This document shows positions 1-6,241 of a stretch of DNA of 13,389 nt, one piece after another. A program made the position numbers and the translations under genes. Location: NCBI GenBank assembly GCA_947166165.1, contig CAMVDK010000061.1:1-13389 (forward strand), written 5' to 3'. Within the stretch, counting starts at the first letter, position 1. Every line of letters begins with the position of its first letter. A model generated the notes under the pieces. It worked only from the letters and a program-made list of their open reading frames with translations. It ran no database searches and was not told the DNA's origin. This stretch comes from an uncultured Porphyromonadaceae bacterium. Lineage in GTDB: Bacteria; Bacteroidota; Bacteroidia; Bacteroidales; Muribaculaceae.

Positions 1-2
1 TC

Positions 3-653
3 CCCGCAGCGCCACAGCGCGCCCCTGGCCCCCAGGGTGACCACCGCCAGGCGGCACACCACTTCGCCCTGGCACGCTCGCTAGGCTATGTGACCAAGGA
101 GGCTTTCGACTATGCCCTTGTGTGCCTCTCGGCCGAGAACGACGACAACGGCATCGTGGAGCTGGCCCGCGAGGCCTACCGGCAGCTCGGCACCTCCGAC
201 CCGCAATACGTGCGCATCCTCATCAACGACCACATCAACCGCCACGAGCTCCAGCAGGCCGCGGCACTCATCGACGAGGCGCTCGCCGTTGAAGACGGCG
301 ACGCCGAGCTCCACAACCTCAAGGGGCTCGTCGTCGAGCAGCAGAGCAGCCTTGAGCAGGCCATGCCACACTTCAAGCGCTGCGTGGAACTCGACCCCGA
401 CAACGCTCAGGGTCTCTTCAACATGGGCCGCTACTACTACAACCAGGCGGCGCAAATCGTCGACAGCAACCAGAAGCTCAGCGTCAAAGCACTGGCCAAA
501 AAGGTGAACCCCATCTACCGCCAGGCGCTGCCCTACCTCGAGAAGGCCTACGAGCTTGACCCTGGCAACGACGACGCCCGCAACGCCCTGCGCAACATCT
601 ACTACAAGCTGGGCGACGCCCGCAAGCTCGATGCCCTCGACCGCCGACGCTGA
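3..653 (+). CDS. Tetratricopeptide repeat protein, 5'-truncated by the window
   Basis: The reading frame is open from base 3 without a stop, so the gene starts before the window. The first in-window initiation codon (GTG at 90) lies inside a continuous protein-like frame and is probably not the real start. The product is helical and built of degenerate 34-residue TPR units. The clearest units are around the segment with FKRCVELDPDN and the last one with YLEKAYELDPGND, both showing the typical ELDP turn. TPR proteins act as scaffolds for protein-protein contacts. The C-terminal pattern (QALPYLEKAYELDP, then NIYYKLGD) resembles TPR proteins common in Bacteroidetes whose exact role is unknown. 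Any signal peptide would lie outside the window. It converges on the S4-protein gene across a 441-base gap. Confidence 0.85.
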   Translation, partial: PAAPQRAPGPQGDHRQAAHHFALARSLGYVTKEAFDYALVCLSAENDDNGIVELAREAYRQLGTSDPQYVRILINDHINRHELQQAAALIDEALAVEDGDAELHNLKGLVVEQQSSLEQAMPHFKRCVELDPDNAQGLFNMGRYYYNQAAQIVDSNQKLSVKALAKKVNPIYRQALPYLEKAYELDPGNDDARNALRNIYYKLGDARKLDALDRRR

Positions 654-743
654 CCCCCACCACTCCACCACTTTGGGCCATGTGAGTTCGCCCACACCAA
701 GCGCCATCGGCCACACCTGCCCGAAATAAGCAAGAGGAGATTA

Positions 744-866
744 AATGCGAATTTCACGAATTTAACTAATGATGCGAATTTTTTCTTATTCACATTAGCG
801 TAATTCGTAAAATTAGCCTAATTCGCATTGAAAAAACTGTTGAATGCGAATGCCGCGAATTGAAAT
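744..866. repeat. Interrupted palindrome plus extra half-site, AATGCGAATT type
   Basis: Three pairs of arms are nested in order: AATGCGAATT (744-753) with AATTCGCATT (820-829), ACGAATT (756-762) with AATTCGT (802-808), and CTAATG (766-771) with CATTAG (793-798). Together they form a long interrupted stem with an AT-rich apex. A further direct copy of the left arm (AATGCGAATGCCGCGAATT) begins at 843. The stretch is far more AT-rich than the flanking genes and lies between convergent genes. It may be a dispersed intergenic repeat or a bidirectional transcription stop; the sequence does not decide. Bases 654-743 and 867-897 hold nothing I recognise. Confidence 0.6.
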
Positions 867-897
867 TGACCACGCTTCAGGCAAATAAAAACAACAA

Positions 898-1086
898 ATT
901 AAAGGTGGGTTCTATAAATTGCTTGAGCCGAATTGGGCTTGATTGCTGAGCAGGTTTTGGCTCAAGCTGCGCGAAGCAGTAGCAGGCTACGGTTCAAGCA
1001 GTTGAGACAAAAGATGCCAGCAAGCTGGCCCAAGGCGGCCAAAACCATTCATTACTTTTTTGCAATTTATAGAACCCACCTATAAT
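898..1086. repeat. MITE-like element with 25-base terminal inverted repeats
   Basis: The left end (898-922) and right end (1062-1086) are inverted copies matching at 24 of 25 positions. The core GGTGGGTTCTATAAATTGC at 904-922 is a perfect 19-base match to the complement of 1062-1080. The interior has further complementary pairs: GCTTGAGCC (921-929) with GGCTCAAGC (959-967), GGTTTTGGC (953-961) with GCCAAAACC (1038-1046), and GTAGC/GCTAC around 979-990. No open reading frame fits inside. The form (short, non-coding, long perfect ends) suggests a miniature inverted-repeat transposable element or the remnant of an insertion sequence. No clear target-site duplication is visible at its edges, so mobility is an inference. 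The right end stops 8 bases short of the S4-protein stop codon. Confidence 0.65.
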
Positions 1087-1094
1087 ATTGGAGA

Positions 1095-1610
1095 CTATCT
1101 GCCTGTTGTCCCCTGGTCGGCCTGGCGGTGCTCTATCTGCTCGTTGAGGCGCTCCTCGTCGGCGGCCGTCCACAACGGGTTCTCGTCGTCGGCCCAGTCG
1201 AAGGCGTCGTCGATGGGCGAGTCGAAGCCGAAGAAGGCGTCGTCGGTGAACTCCTTCATCTCGCGGCCCTCCTTCTTGGTGGGTCGTCCCTGGCCTCGCT
1301 GGCGGTTGACAAAGCCGTCGATTTTCACCATCTCGAGCAGTTCGAGCTGGTCGCGCGTGGTGATGTTGCGCAGGTAGTTGGGCACCAGTTTGGCCCCCAC
1401 GCGGTTCTGCACCAGTCCGATGACTTCGAAGGTGTAGGTGACCGGCGGCTTGCGCACGGCAATCACGTCGCCCACCTTGATCATGCGTGAGGGCTTCACG
1501 TTCATGCCCCCGATGGTGACGCGCCCCAGTTTGCAGGCATCGGTGGCGATGGTGCGCGTCTTGAAGATGCGCGTGGCCCACAGCCACTTGTCGATTCTAA
1601 CTTCGTTCAT
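1095..1610 (-). CDS. RNA-binding S4 domain protein (Hsp15-like)
   Basis: The protein has 171 residues. The N-terminus (residues 1-60, starting MNEVRIDKWLWATRIFKTR) is a compact S4 RNA-binding domain with the Hsp15 pattern of R-I-D-K-W-L-W and a later GDVI. In the Hsp15 family this domain binds ribosomal RNA and helps rescue stalled 50S subunits carrying nascent chains. A basic stretch (RGQGRPTKKEGR, about 105-116) follows, then an acidic, Phe/Asp-rich tail (119-165) that is variable in such proteins. The ATG at 1610 is the only start before the S4 motif. It lies 26 bases after the Pth stop, so it is very likely the third gene of the L25-Pth-S4 operon. The rRNA-quality-control role is inferred from family and context. 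Confidence 0.88.
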   Translation of the reverse strand: MNEVRIDKWLWATRIFKTRTIATDACKLGRVTIGGMNVKPSRMIKVGDVIAVRKPPVTYTFEVIGLVQNRVGAKLVPNYLRNITTRDQLELLEMVKIDGFVNRQRGQGRPTKKEGREMKEFTDDAFFGFDSPIDDAFDWADDENPLWTAADEERLNEQIEHRQADQGTTGR

Positions 1611-1636
1611 AGAGTAAGGTGTGGTTGGATGCGTGT

Positions 1637-2269
1637 CTATTTGTTGTTGTAATGCGTCATGGCAAAGTCGAGCCCCGACAGGCAGAACGCCTTCACCGCC
1701 TCGGCGGCCACCTTGGCACGCTCGGGCAGGATGGCCTCTTCGTCGGCGCTGGGGCGGCTGAGCACATAGTCGATCTGCGCTCCCCGCGGAAAGTCGTTGC
1801 CGATGCCGAAGCGCAGCCGGGCATAGTTCTGCGATTGCATCTGCTGGTCGATGCTCTTGAGGCCGTTGTGGCCTCCGTCGGCGCCCTTGCCGCGCAGGCG
1901 TATCGCGCCGAAGGGCAGTGCGATGTCGTCGACTATGACCAGGATGTGGTCGAGCGCGATTTTCTCCTTCTGCGCCCAGTAGCGCACGGCGTCGCCGCTC
2001 AGGTTCATGTAGGTGGACGGCTTGAGCACCAGCAGCTGCTGGTTTTTGACGCGCATTTCGGCCACGGCCCCGTAGCGCTGCGTGGCAAACGACACACCGG
2101 CCTGCTCGACCAGCGCGTCGGCCACGGCAAAGCCCATGTTGTGGCGTGTGCCGGCATACTCGGCGCCGATGTTGCCCAGGCCCACAATCAGATATTTCAT
2201 AACAGCAGGTTCTACGCGTTCGGAGTCCGAACGGAACAAGTTGAGTATTCGCTTGAAAAAGTCACCCAT
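1637..2269 (-). CDS. pth: Peptidyl-tRNA hydrolase (aminoacyl-tRNA hydrolase)
   Basis: Pth cleaves the ester bond of peptidyl-tRNAs that drop off the ribosome, recycling tRNA in the cytoplasm. The family signature is clear. Counting from the internal ATG at 2200, MKYLIVGLGN places Asn10 and the catalytic His20 (in TRHN) exactly where the family has them. KPSTYMNLSG supplies the tRNA-contact Asn66, DDIALPFG supplies Asp91, and GGHNGLKS supplies Asn112. From that ATG the protein is 187 residues, the usual length. The frame also stays open to an upstream ATG at 2269, which would add 23 residues (GDFFKRILNLFRSDSERVEP). I give the longer limit, but 2200 is at least as likely. It sits between L25 and the S4 gene on the same strand. 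Confidence 0.93.
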   Translation of the reverse strand: MGDFFKRILNLFRSDSERVEPAVMKYLIVGLGNIGAEYAGTRHNMGFAVADALVEQAGVSFATQRYGAVAEMRVKNQQLLVLKPSTYMNLSGDAVRYWAQKEKIALDHILVIVDDIALPFGAIRLRGKGADGGHNGLKSIDQQMQSQNYARLRFGIGNDFPRGAQIDYVLSRPSADEEAILPERAKVAAEAVKAFCLSGLDFAMTHYNNK

Positions 2270-2353
2270 GAGTCAAGCGCTTTAGGTGGAATGAGTCACA
2301 GATATATGTAAAGGGGCCAGGAGCGCATTGCCCCCGGCTCCTTGTTGGTAACG

Positions 2354-2386
2354 CATCGGGTGCACGCCTTGGGGTGCACACCGATG
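2354..2386 (-). other. Stem-loop between the L25 and Pth genes
   Basis: CATCGG-GTGCAC (2354-2365) pairs with GTGCAC-A-CCGATG (2374-2386), giving a 12-base-pair stem with one bulged base and an 8-base loop, 8 bases downstream of the L25 stop. No T-run follows on the minus strand, so it does not look like a classic terminator. It could be an mRNA-stability or attenuation hairpin that lowers Pth and S4 expression relative to L25. The function is inferred only from position. Confidence 0.5.
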
Positions 2387-2393
2387 TGGTGGG

Positions 2394-3071
2394 TCACTCG
2401 GCAGCCTCTTCGCCTTCCTCGCTGGCCGAAGCGTCGCGCGAAGCACGCGTGGCGCGCACGCCGGCAATCACCAGCTCCTTGGGGCTGGCCATCTCGAAGT
2501 CGTCGAACTGCAGGTCGCGCACCTTGACCGACTGGCCGATTTGCAGTGCCGACACGTCGATCTTCACGTCCTCGGGCAGCTTGCTGTAGATGCCTTTCAC
2601 CTTCACCTTCTTCAGAGCCAGGAAGAGCTTGCCACCAGCCTTGACACCGGCAGCGTGTCCCTCGACGTGGACGGGCACTTCGACCACCACGGGCTTCTCG
2701 TCGGTCACCTCGAGCAAGTCGATGTGCAGCACGGCATCGTTCACAGCGTGGAACTGGAGGTCCTTCAGCACGGCTTTCTTCACCTGGCCATTGATGTTCA
2801 GGTCGATGACAAACACCTCGGGGCTGTAGATGAGCTTGCGCACGTCGGCCTTGTTCACCGTCAGGTCGGTGGTGATGATGCCTTTGCCATCACGGCCGAT
2901 GGGCACCACCTTCTCGCCGGGGTTCAGCTTGCCGTCATACTTGCCGTCTTTGAGCTCGACGAGCTTGCCGCCGTTGAGCACCACGGGAATCTTGTTCTCC
3001 TTGCGAAGGGCCTTGGCGGCCTTCTTGCCGAGGTCGATGCGAGGCTCGGCGTTCAGTTGGAATGTCTTCAT
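2394..3071 (-). CDS. rplY: 50S ribosomal protein L25 / general stress protein Ctc
   Basis: The protein has 225 residues and belongs to the long (TL5/Ctc-type) form of L25, which binds 5S rRNA in the large ribosomal subunit. The N-terminal 5S-binding domain runs over about residues 1-92 (ALRKENKIPVVLNGG, then VRKLIYSPEVFVIDL). The C-terminal beta domain runs over about 93-205, with DLQFHAVNDAVLHIDLLEV and EVPVHVEGHAAGVKAGGKL as hallmarks. It ends in an acidic tail (SASEEGEEAAE) typical of Bacteroidetes homologues. Residues about 36-70 (LVELKDGKYDG through KGIITTDL) appear as extra sequence in the N-terminal domain compared with homologues I recall, in which the GG turn is followed almost directly by the VTEDAVRKL-type helix. 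First gene of an operon with pth and the S4 protein; a promoter lies about 85 bases upstream. Confidence 0.95.
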   Translation of the reverse strand: MKTFQLNAEPRIDLGKKAAKALRKENKIPVVLNGGKLVELKDGKYDGKLNPGEKVVPIGRDGKGIITTDLTVNKADVRKLIYSPEVFVIDLNINGQVKKAVLKDLQFHAVNDAVLHIDLLEVTDEKPVVVEVPVHVEGHAAGVKAGGKLFLALKKVKVKGIYSKLPEDVKIDVSALQIGQSVKVRDLQFDDFEMASPKELVIAGVRATRASRDASASEEGEEAAE

Positions 3072-3156
3072 TTTTAACGGGTTGTGTTACTAAAAATTAA
3101 GTTGTTTGGGTTGCTCCTTAATTTCCCATCACACGGGTCTTTTTTAAAAAGCGGTG

Positions 3157-3164
3157 CAAAGGTA
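3157..3164 (-). promoter_or_regulatory. Bacteroidetes-type promoter (-7 box) for the L25-pth-S4 operon
   Basis: On the minus strand the box reads TACCTTTG followed by CACC, a perfect match to the Bacteroidetes -7 consensus TAnnTTTG. The expected -33 TTTG, about 19-20 bases upstream, is weak (GTTACAC region near 3184-3190). Transcription would begin near 3150, leaving a leader of about 75-80 bases before the L25 start. It lies after the end of the CoA-transferase gene, so the two minus-strand operons can be transcribed separately. Confidence 0.6.
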
Positions 3165-3223
3165 CAAACAATTAGCGAGTTATGTGTAACTGTTAACGAT
3201 TTGTAAGCACAATTAACACTTTA

Positions 3224-4519
3224 TCAGTCTTTGAGGCGCAGGAAGCTGTAGCCGAAGCGCTCGCAGGCGGCGCGCTCGAGTGCCTCGCGGTCGTCGGGGT
3301 GGGCTATGGAGATGAGGGCCTTGGCGCGCTCGGCCAGGTTCTTGTTGCGCAGGTAGACGATGCCATGCTCGGTGACCACATATTGCGTCTGGAAGCGTGT
3401 GGTCACCACGCCGGCGCCCGGCGTGAGGCGCGGCACAATCTTGCCCTTGCCCTTGGCCGTGCGCGATGGCAGGGCGATGAACGTCTTGCCGCCCTCGCTC
3501 AGCGCGCCTCCGTACATGAAGTCGTGCTGGCCGCCCACGCTCGAGAAGATGTAGTCGCCAATGCTGTCGGCGCATATCTGGCCGGTGAGGTCCACCTCGA
3601 GGGCCGAGTTGATGGCAATCACCTTGGGGTTCTGGCGTATCACCTGCGGGTCGTTGGTCCAGCCCACGTCGTAGAACTCCACATCGGTGTTGTGGTCGAG
3701 GAATTCATACATGTGCTTCGAGCCAAGCGCCAGGCTGGCCACGCTCTTGCCGGGCTTCACCTTCTTGAGCGAGTTGTCGATCACGCCTTCCTCAATCAGG
3801 CGCACCACGCCGTCGGTCATCGCCTCGGTGTGCAGGCCTAGATGCTTGTGGTGCTTGATGCCGTTGAGCACGGCGTTGGGTATTCCGCCCACGCCTATCT
3901 GCAGCGTGGCGCCGTCGTCGATTTCGGCGGCGATGGCGGCTCCGATGGCGGCCTCAATCTCGGTGGGAGCACCAAACTCGAGCGCCACCGGGGCATCGTC
4001 GCACTCCACAGCGGCCGTGATTTGCGACTCGTGGATGAGCGCGCCGCCACACAGGTAGGGCATGCTCTTGTTGATTTGTGCAATGATGATGCGCGACGAC
4101 TCGACGGCCGAAACGGCCAGGTCGGCGCTCATGCCATAGCTGCAGTAGCCGTTCTCGTCGGGCAGGGAGCAGTTGATGAACGAGATGTCGAGCGGAATCT
4201 GGCGGCTCCGGAACAGGAACGGAATCTCGCCCAGGAAGGCGGGAATCATCGACCCGTAACCCTCGCGCACCCAGCGGCGCTGGTCGTAGCACAGAAACAG
4301 GCTGTTGGTCAGGAAGGCCTCCTTGTATTCCGGTTTGCAGAACGGGGCTTCCTCCTTGGTGATATTGAAGGCCGAGTACACCTTCACTCCCCGCAGCTCG
4401 CCGCCACGGCGGGCCAGGGCCTGCTCAAGCACGTTGGGCACCGAGGTGCTGCCCTGGATGTAGATCGAGTCGCCATTGCTCACCAGGCGCATGGCCTCGT
4501 CGGCGGTCATGTAGTTCAT
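3224..4519 (-). CDS. Acetyl-CoA hydrolase/transferase-family CoA-transferase
   Basis: The protein has 431 residues and belongs to the class I CoA-transferase family that includes 4-hydroxybutyrate, butyryl- and succinyl-CoA:acetate CoA-transferases. These enzymes move CoA between carboxylic acids through a glutamyl-CoA thioester. Visible marks are IGVGGIPNAVL (208-218), the likely catalytic Glu232 in LGLHTEAMTDG, GGQHDFMYGG (329-338), and VVTEHGIVYLRNKNL near the C-terminus. There is no signal peptide, so it is cytoplasmic. The substrate cannot be read from sequence. The preceding gene is a PLP aminotransferase whose stop codon overlaps this ATG (ATGA, 4516-4519), implying translational coupling. 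A role in amino-acid fermentation (deamination, then CoA activation or exchange to save ATP) is a reasonable inference. ATG codons at residues 1 and 4 are both usable. Confidence 0.9.
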   Translation of the reverse strand: MNYMTADEAMRLVSNGDSIYIQGSTSVPNVLEQALARRGGELRGVKVYSAFNITKEEAPFCKPEYKEAFLTNSLFLCYDQRRWVREGYGSMIPAFLGEIPFLFRSRQIPLDISFINCSLPDENGYCSYGMSADLAVSAVESSRIIIAQINKSMPYLCGGALIHESQITAAVECDDAPVALEFGAPTEIEAAIGAAIAAEIDDGATLQIGVGGIPNAVLNGIKHHKHLGLHTEAMTDGVVRLIEEGVIDNSLKKVKPGKSVASLALGSKHMYEFLDHNTDVEFYDVGWTNDPQVIRQNPKVIAINSALEVDLTGQICADSIGDYIFSSVGGQHDFMYGGALSEGGKTFIALPSRTAKGKGKIVPRLTPGAGVVTTRFQTQYVVTEHGIVYLRNKNLAERAKALISIAHPDDREALERAACERFGYSFLRLKD

Positions 4520-5835
4520 TTGCAGTCTTTGAAGTATTCGTTAAACATTTTCAGTCGCTGGTCGAGCACCTGGAACTGCTCGTCGGTCGAGAGCGCCGAA
4601 ACACACACGCGCACGCCGCTCTGCTCGCTGTAGGCCGTCAGCAGCGAGATGGTGGCCACGCCGCAGCGCATCAGGTTGGTGATGATGTCGCGGTTGTTCA
4701 TCGTGCCGTAACCCACGGTGAAGAAGAATCCGTCGCCGATGGGGCGGTCGTTGTCGCGGTCGTAGATGATGTGGAAGCCGTTGCGCGTGAAGAGTTCCTT
4801 GACGATGCGCGCGCGGCGGCCGTACTCCTCCAGCTCGTCGACGAAGTCGAGCGTGCCGTCGGCCGCGGCGCCCAGCATCGCCGCCACGGCGTGCTGTGCC
4901 GAGTGCGACGTGCCCGACGAGGCCACGTAGAGGAACGTGAGGATGTAGTTGTCGCCCATGCGGCCCATGCCGTAGAGCTCGCGCAGGTGCGGGTACTCGC
5001 GATTGAACAGCGCGGGCGAGAACACCACGATGCCCAGGCGCTCGCCGGCATAGCTGAAGATTTTGGAGGCCGACATCATCATCACATAGTTGTCGGTATA
5101 GTGCGACACCGAAGCCTGATAGGGCGGCTGGAACGGATGCGAGAGGTCCTGACGGAAGTCCATGCACATGTAGGCCATGTCCTCGAGCACAATCACGTCG
5201 TACTTGGTGGCCAGCTCACCTATGGTGCGAAGCTCCTCGTCGGTCCGGCACACACAGGCGGGGTCGTTGGGGTTAGACTCGAGGATGGCGGCGATATTGC
5301 CCTGCTTGAAGTATTCCTCCAGCTTAGGGCCGAGCTTCTCGGCGCGATACTGGTAGAGGTCGAAACTCTGGCTGGGGATGCCCAGCACGTTGGCCTGGGC
5401 GTGCTGCGCGGGGAAACCCGGGTCGAGGAAGAGAATGGTGTCCTTCTTCGGGTCGAGACGCGAGCCCTCGAGCAGCAGGTTGAAGCAGCCCTGCATGCTG
5501 CCCACGGTGGGCACCACGCATTCCGGTGTCACCTTCGTGCCCACAAAGGCCTCCACAAAGCGCGCCGCGTTCTCCTTGAGCGGGGCGATGCCACCAATGG
5601 GCGGATATATCGACGACACATGGCGGTCGAGGGCCGCCTTCTGCGCATCGACACCCACCTGGCACGGCGGCAGACCTGGCACGCCAATCTCCAAATGCGA
5701 GAACTTCTCGCCTGTCATCTGTTCAAGGGCGTTGGTCACCGCCACCGACTGGCGGATGGTGGCACGCGACAAGTCGCGCGCGTCTAATCGCGACAGCAAG
5801 TCGTCGATTTCTTTTTGAGCTATCGGTTGAGTCAT
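4516..5835 (-). CDS. Pyridoxal-phosphate-dependent class I/II aminotransferase
   Basis: The protein has 439 residues with the fold-type I aminotransferase layout. The GSMQG phosphate-site turn is near 112-116, Asn188/Asn190 lie in ESNPNDPAC, and Asp219 (VLEDMAY) should contact the PLP ring nitrogen. The Schiff-base Lys258 is in SASKIFSYAGERLG, where Arg266 would bind the phosphate, and Arg409 (SGVRVCVSAL) would bind the substrate carboxylate. Family members move amino groups between amino acids and 2-oxo acids in the cytoplasm; the substrate is unknown. First gene of a two-gene operon with the CoA-transferase, overlapping it by four bases. A matching promoter lies 43 bases upstream. The ATG at 5835 gives a normal-length N-terminal arm. 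Confidence 0.9.
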   Translation of the reverse strand: MTQPIAQKEIDDLLSRLDARDLSRATIRQSVAVTNALEQMTGEKFSHLEIGVPGLPPCQVGVDAQKAALDRHVSSIYPPIGGIAPLKENAARFVEAFVGTKVTPECVVPTVGSMQGCFNLLLEGSRLDPKKDTILFLDPGFPAQHAQANVLGIPSQSFDLYQYRAEKLGPKLEEYFKQGNIAAILESNPNDPACVCRTDEELRTIGELATKYDVIVLEDMAYMCMDFRQDLSHPFQPPYQASVSHYTDNYVMMMSASKIFSYAGERLGIVVFSPALFNREYPHLRELYGMGRMGDNYILTFLYVASSGTSHSAQHAVAAMLGAAADGTLDFVDELEEYGRRARIVKELFTRNGFHIIYDRDNDRPIGDGFFFTVGYGTMNNRDIITNLMRCGVATISLLTAYSEQSGVRVCVSALSTDEQFQVLDQRLKMFNEYFKDCK

Positions 5836-5877
5836 TACGATAAGGTTAATGTTAAGGTCATGGATAAAACACGTCTA

Positions 5878-5908
5878 CAAAATTACTCAATTATATGCAC
5901 TCCCACAA
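5878..5908 (-). promoter_or_regulatory. Bacteroidetes-type promoter for the aminotransferase operon
   Basis: Read on the minus strand, TTG (complement of 5906-5908) is followed by a 20-base spacer and TAATTTTG (complement of 5878-5885). This matches the Bacteroidetes -33/-7 consensus (TTTG, 19-20 bases, TAnnTTTG). Transcription would begin near 5871, giving a leader of about 35 bases before the ATG at 5835. Confidence 0.6.
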
Positions 5909-5941
5909 CTTTTTATGGAAAATTAAGAGTTCCAGCCCTTT

Positions 5942-5956
5942 CGGCGGCAGTCGCCG
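5942..5956. other. Small GC-rich hairpin within an AT-rich gap
   Basis: CGGCG (5942-5946) and CGCCG (5952-5956) are complementary around a 5-base loop. They are enclosed by the more distant pair AATTAAG (5921-5927) and CTTAATT (5988-5994). This forms a small nested hairpin in the non-coding region between two divergent promoters. No T-run follows on either strand. It may be part of a dispersed intergenic repeat; the function is unknown. Confidence 0.4.
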
Positions 5957-6023
5957 CTTTCGCATCAATCCAAGAGCGAGGTTATACCTTAATTATATAT
6001 GAGTGGATAGAGCATCTAGAAAG

Positions 6024-6056
6024 TCTAGTTTTACTAGAAAATCTAGTTTTACTAGA
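6024..6056. repeat. Two tandem copies of the 15-base palindrome TCTAGTTTTACTAGA
   Basis: Exact copies lie at 6024-6038 and 6042-6056, 18 bases apart start to start. Each is a self-complementary hairpin (TCTAGT, three T, ACTAGA). A half-site TCTAGA sits at 6015-6020. They lie in the 406-base region between the divergent aminotransferase and beta-helix genes, about 75 bases upstream of the promoter of the latter. Paired palindromes at helical-turn-like spacing could be a regulator operator, or this may be a dispersed intergenic repeat. Nothing in the window decides between these. Bases 6057-6130 hold no recognisable feature. Confidence 0.7.
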
Positions 6057-6130
6057 AGATTAACAATGCCGCAGTGCCTGCGCGGGCGGCTTGCTTTGGC
6101 CGACAGAAAGCGCGGTTTTGCTGAATTTAC

Positions 6131-6161
6131 TTGACATCATTCTTGTTTTCCACTACTTTTG
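6131..6161 (+). promoter_or_regulatory. Bacteroidetes-type promoter for the dockerin/beta-helix protein
   Basis: TTG (6131-6133), a 20-base spacer and TACTTTTG (6154-6161) closely match the Bacteroidetes promoter consensus. Transcription should begin near 6168, leaving a leader of about 74 bases rich in A and C before the ATG at 6242. The short A-rich stretch immediately before the start (AAAAACAACAAGATT) is typical of Bacteroidetes, which rely little on Shine-Dalgarno pairing. Confidence 0.7.
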
Positions 6162-6241
6162 CATTTCAAAAAGAGCGATTTGCGGTTCTATCAGCATCGC
6201 TCACCTCACACAGTTAGTTCTTATTCAAAAACAACAAGATT

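Noticed and set aside
81..716. Minus-strand frame of 211 codons opposite the TPR gene
   Set aside because: Valine/alanine/leucine-rich shadow of a GC-rich gene; the plus frame has clear TPR motifs and is open to the window edge.
898..1086. Integron attC site or group II intron fragment
   Set aside because: Hairpin-rich, but no integrase, cassette array, conserved attC core or intron domain V is recognisable. A MITE-like description fits the long perfect ends better.
3072..3156. Riboswitch or ribosomal-protein autoregulatory leader before L25
   Set aside because: The leader is only about 75-80 bases, AT-rich, and shows no strong stem that I can identify.
5815..6063. Plus-strand open frame of 82 codons (67 from the ATG at 5860) ending in SLVLLENLVLLED
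   Set aside because: It overlaps the aminotransferase start and its promoter. The tail is just the translated tandem palindrome, and composition is that of the AT-rich gap. It has no own promoter or recognisable domain.
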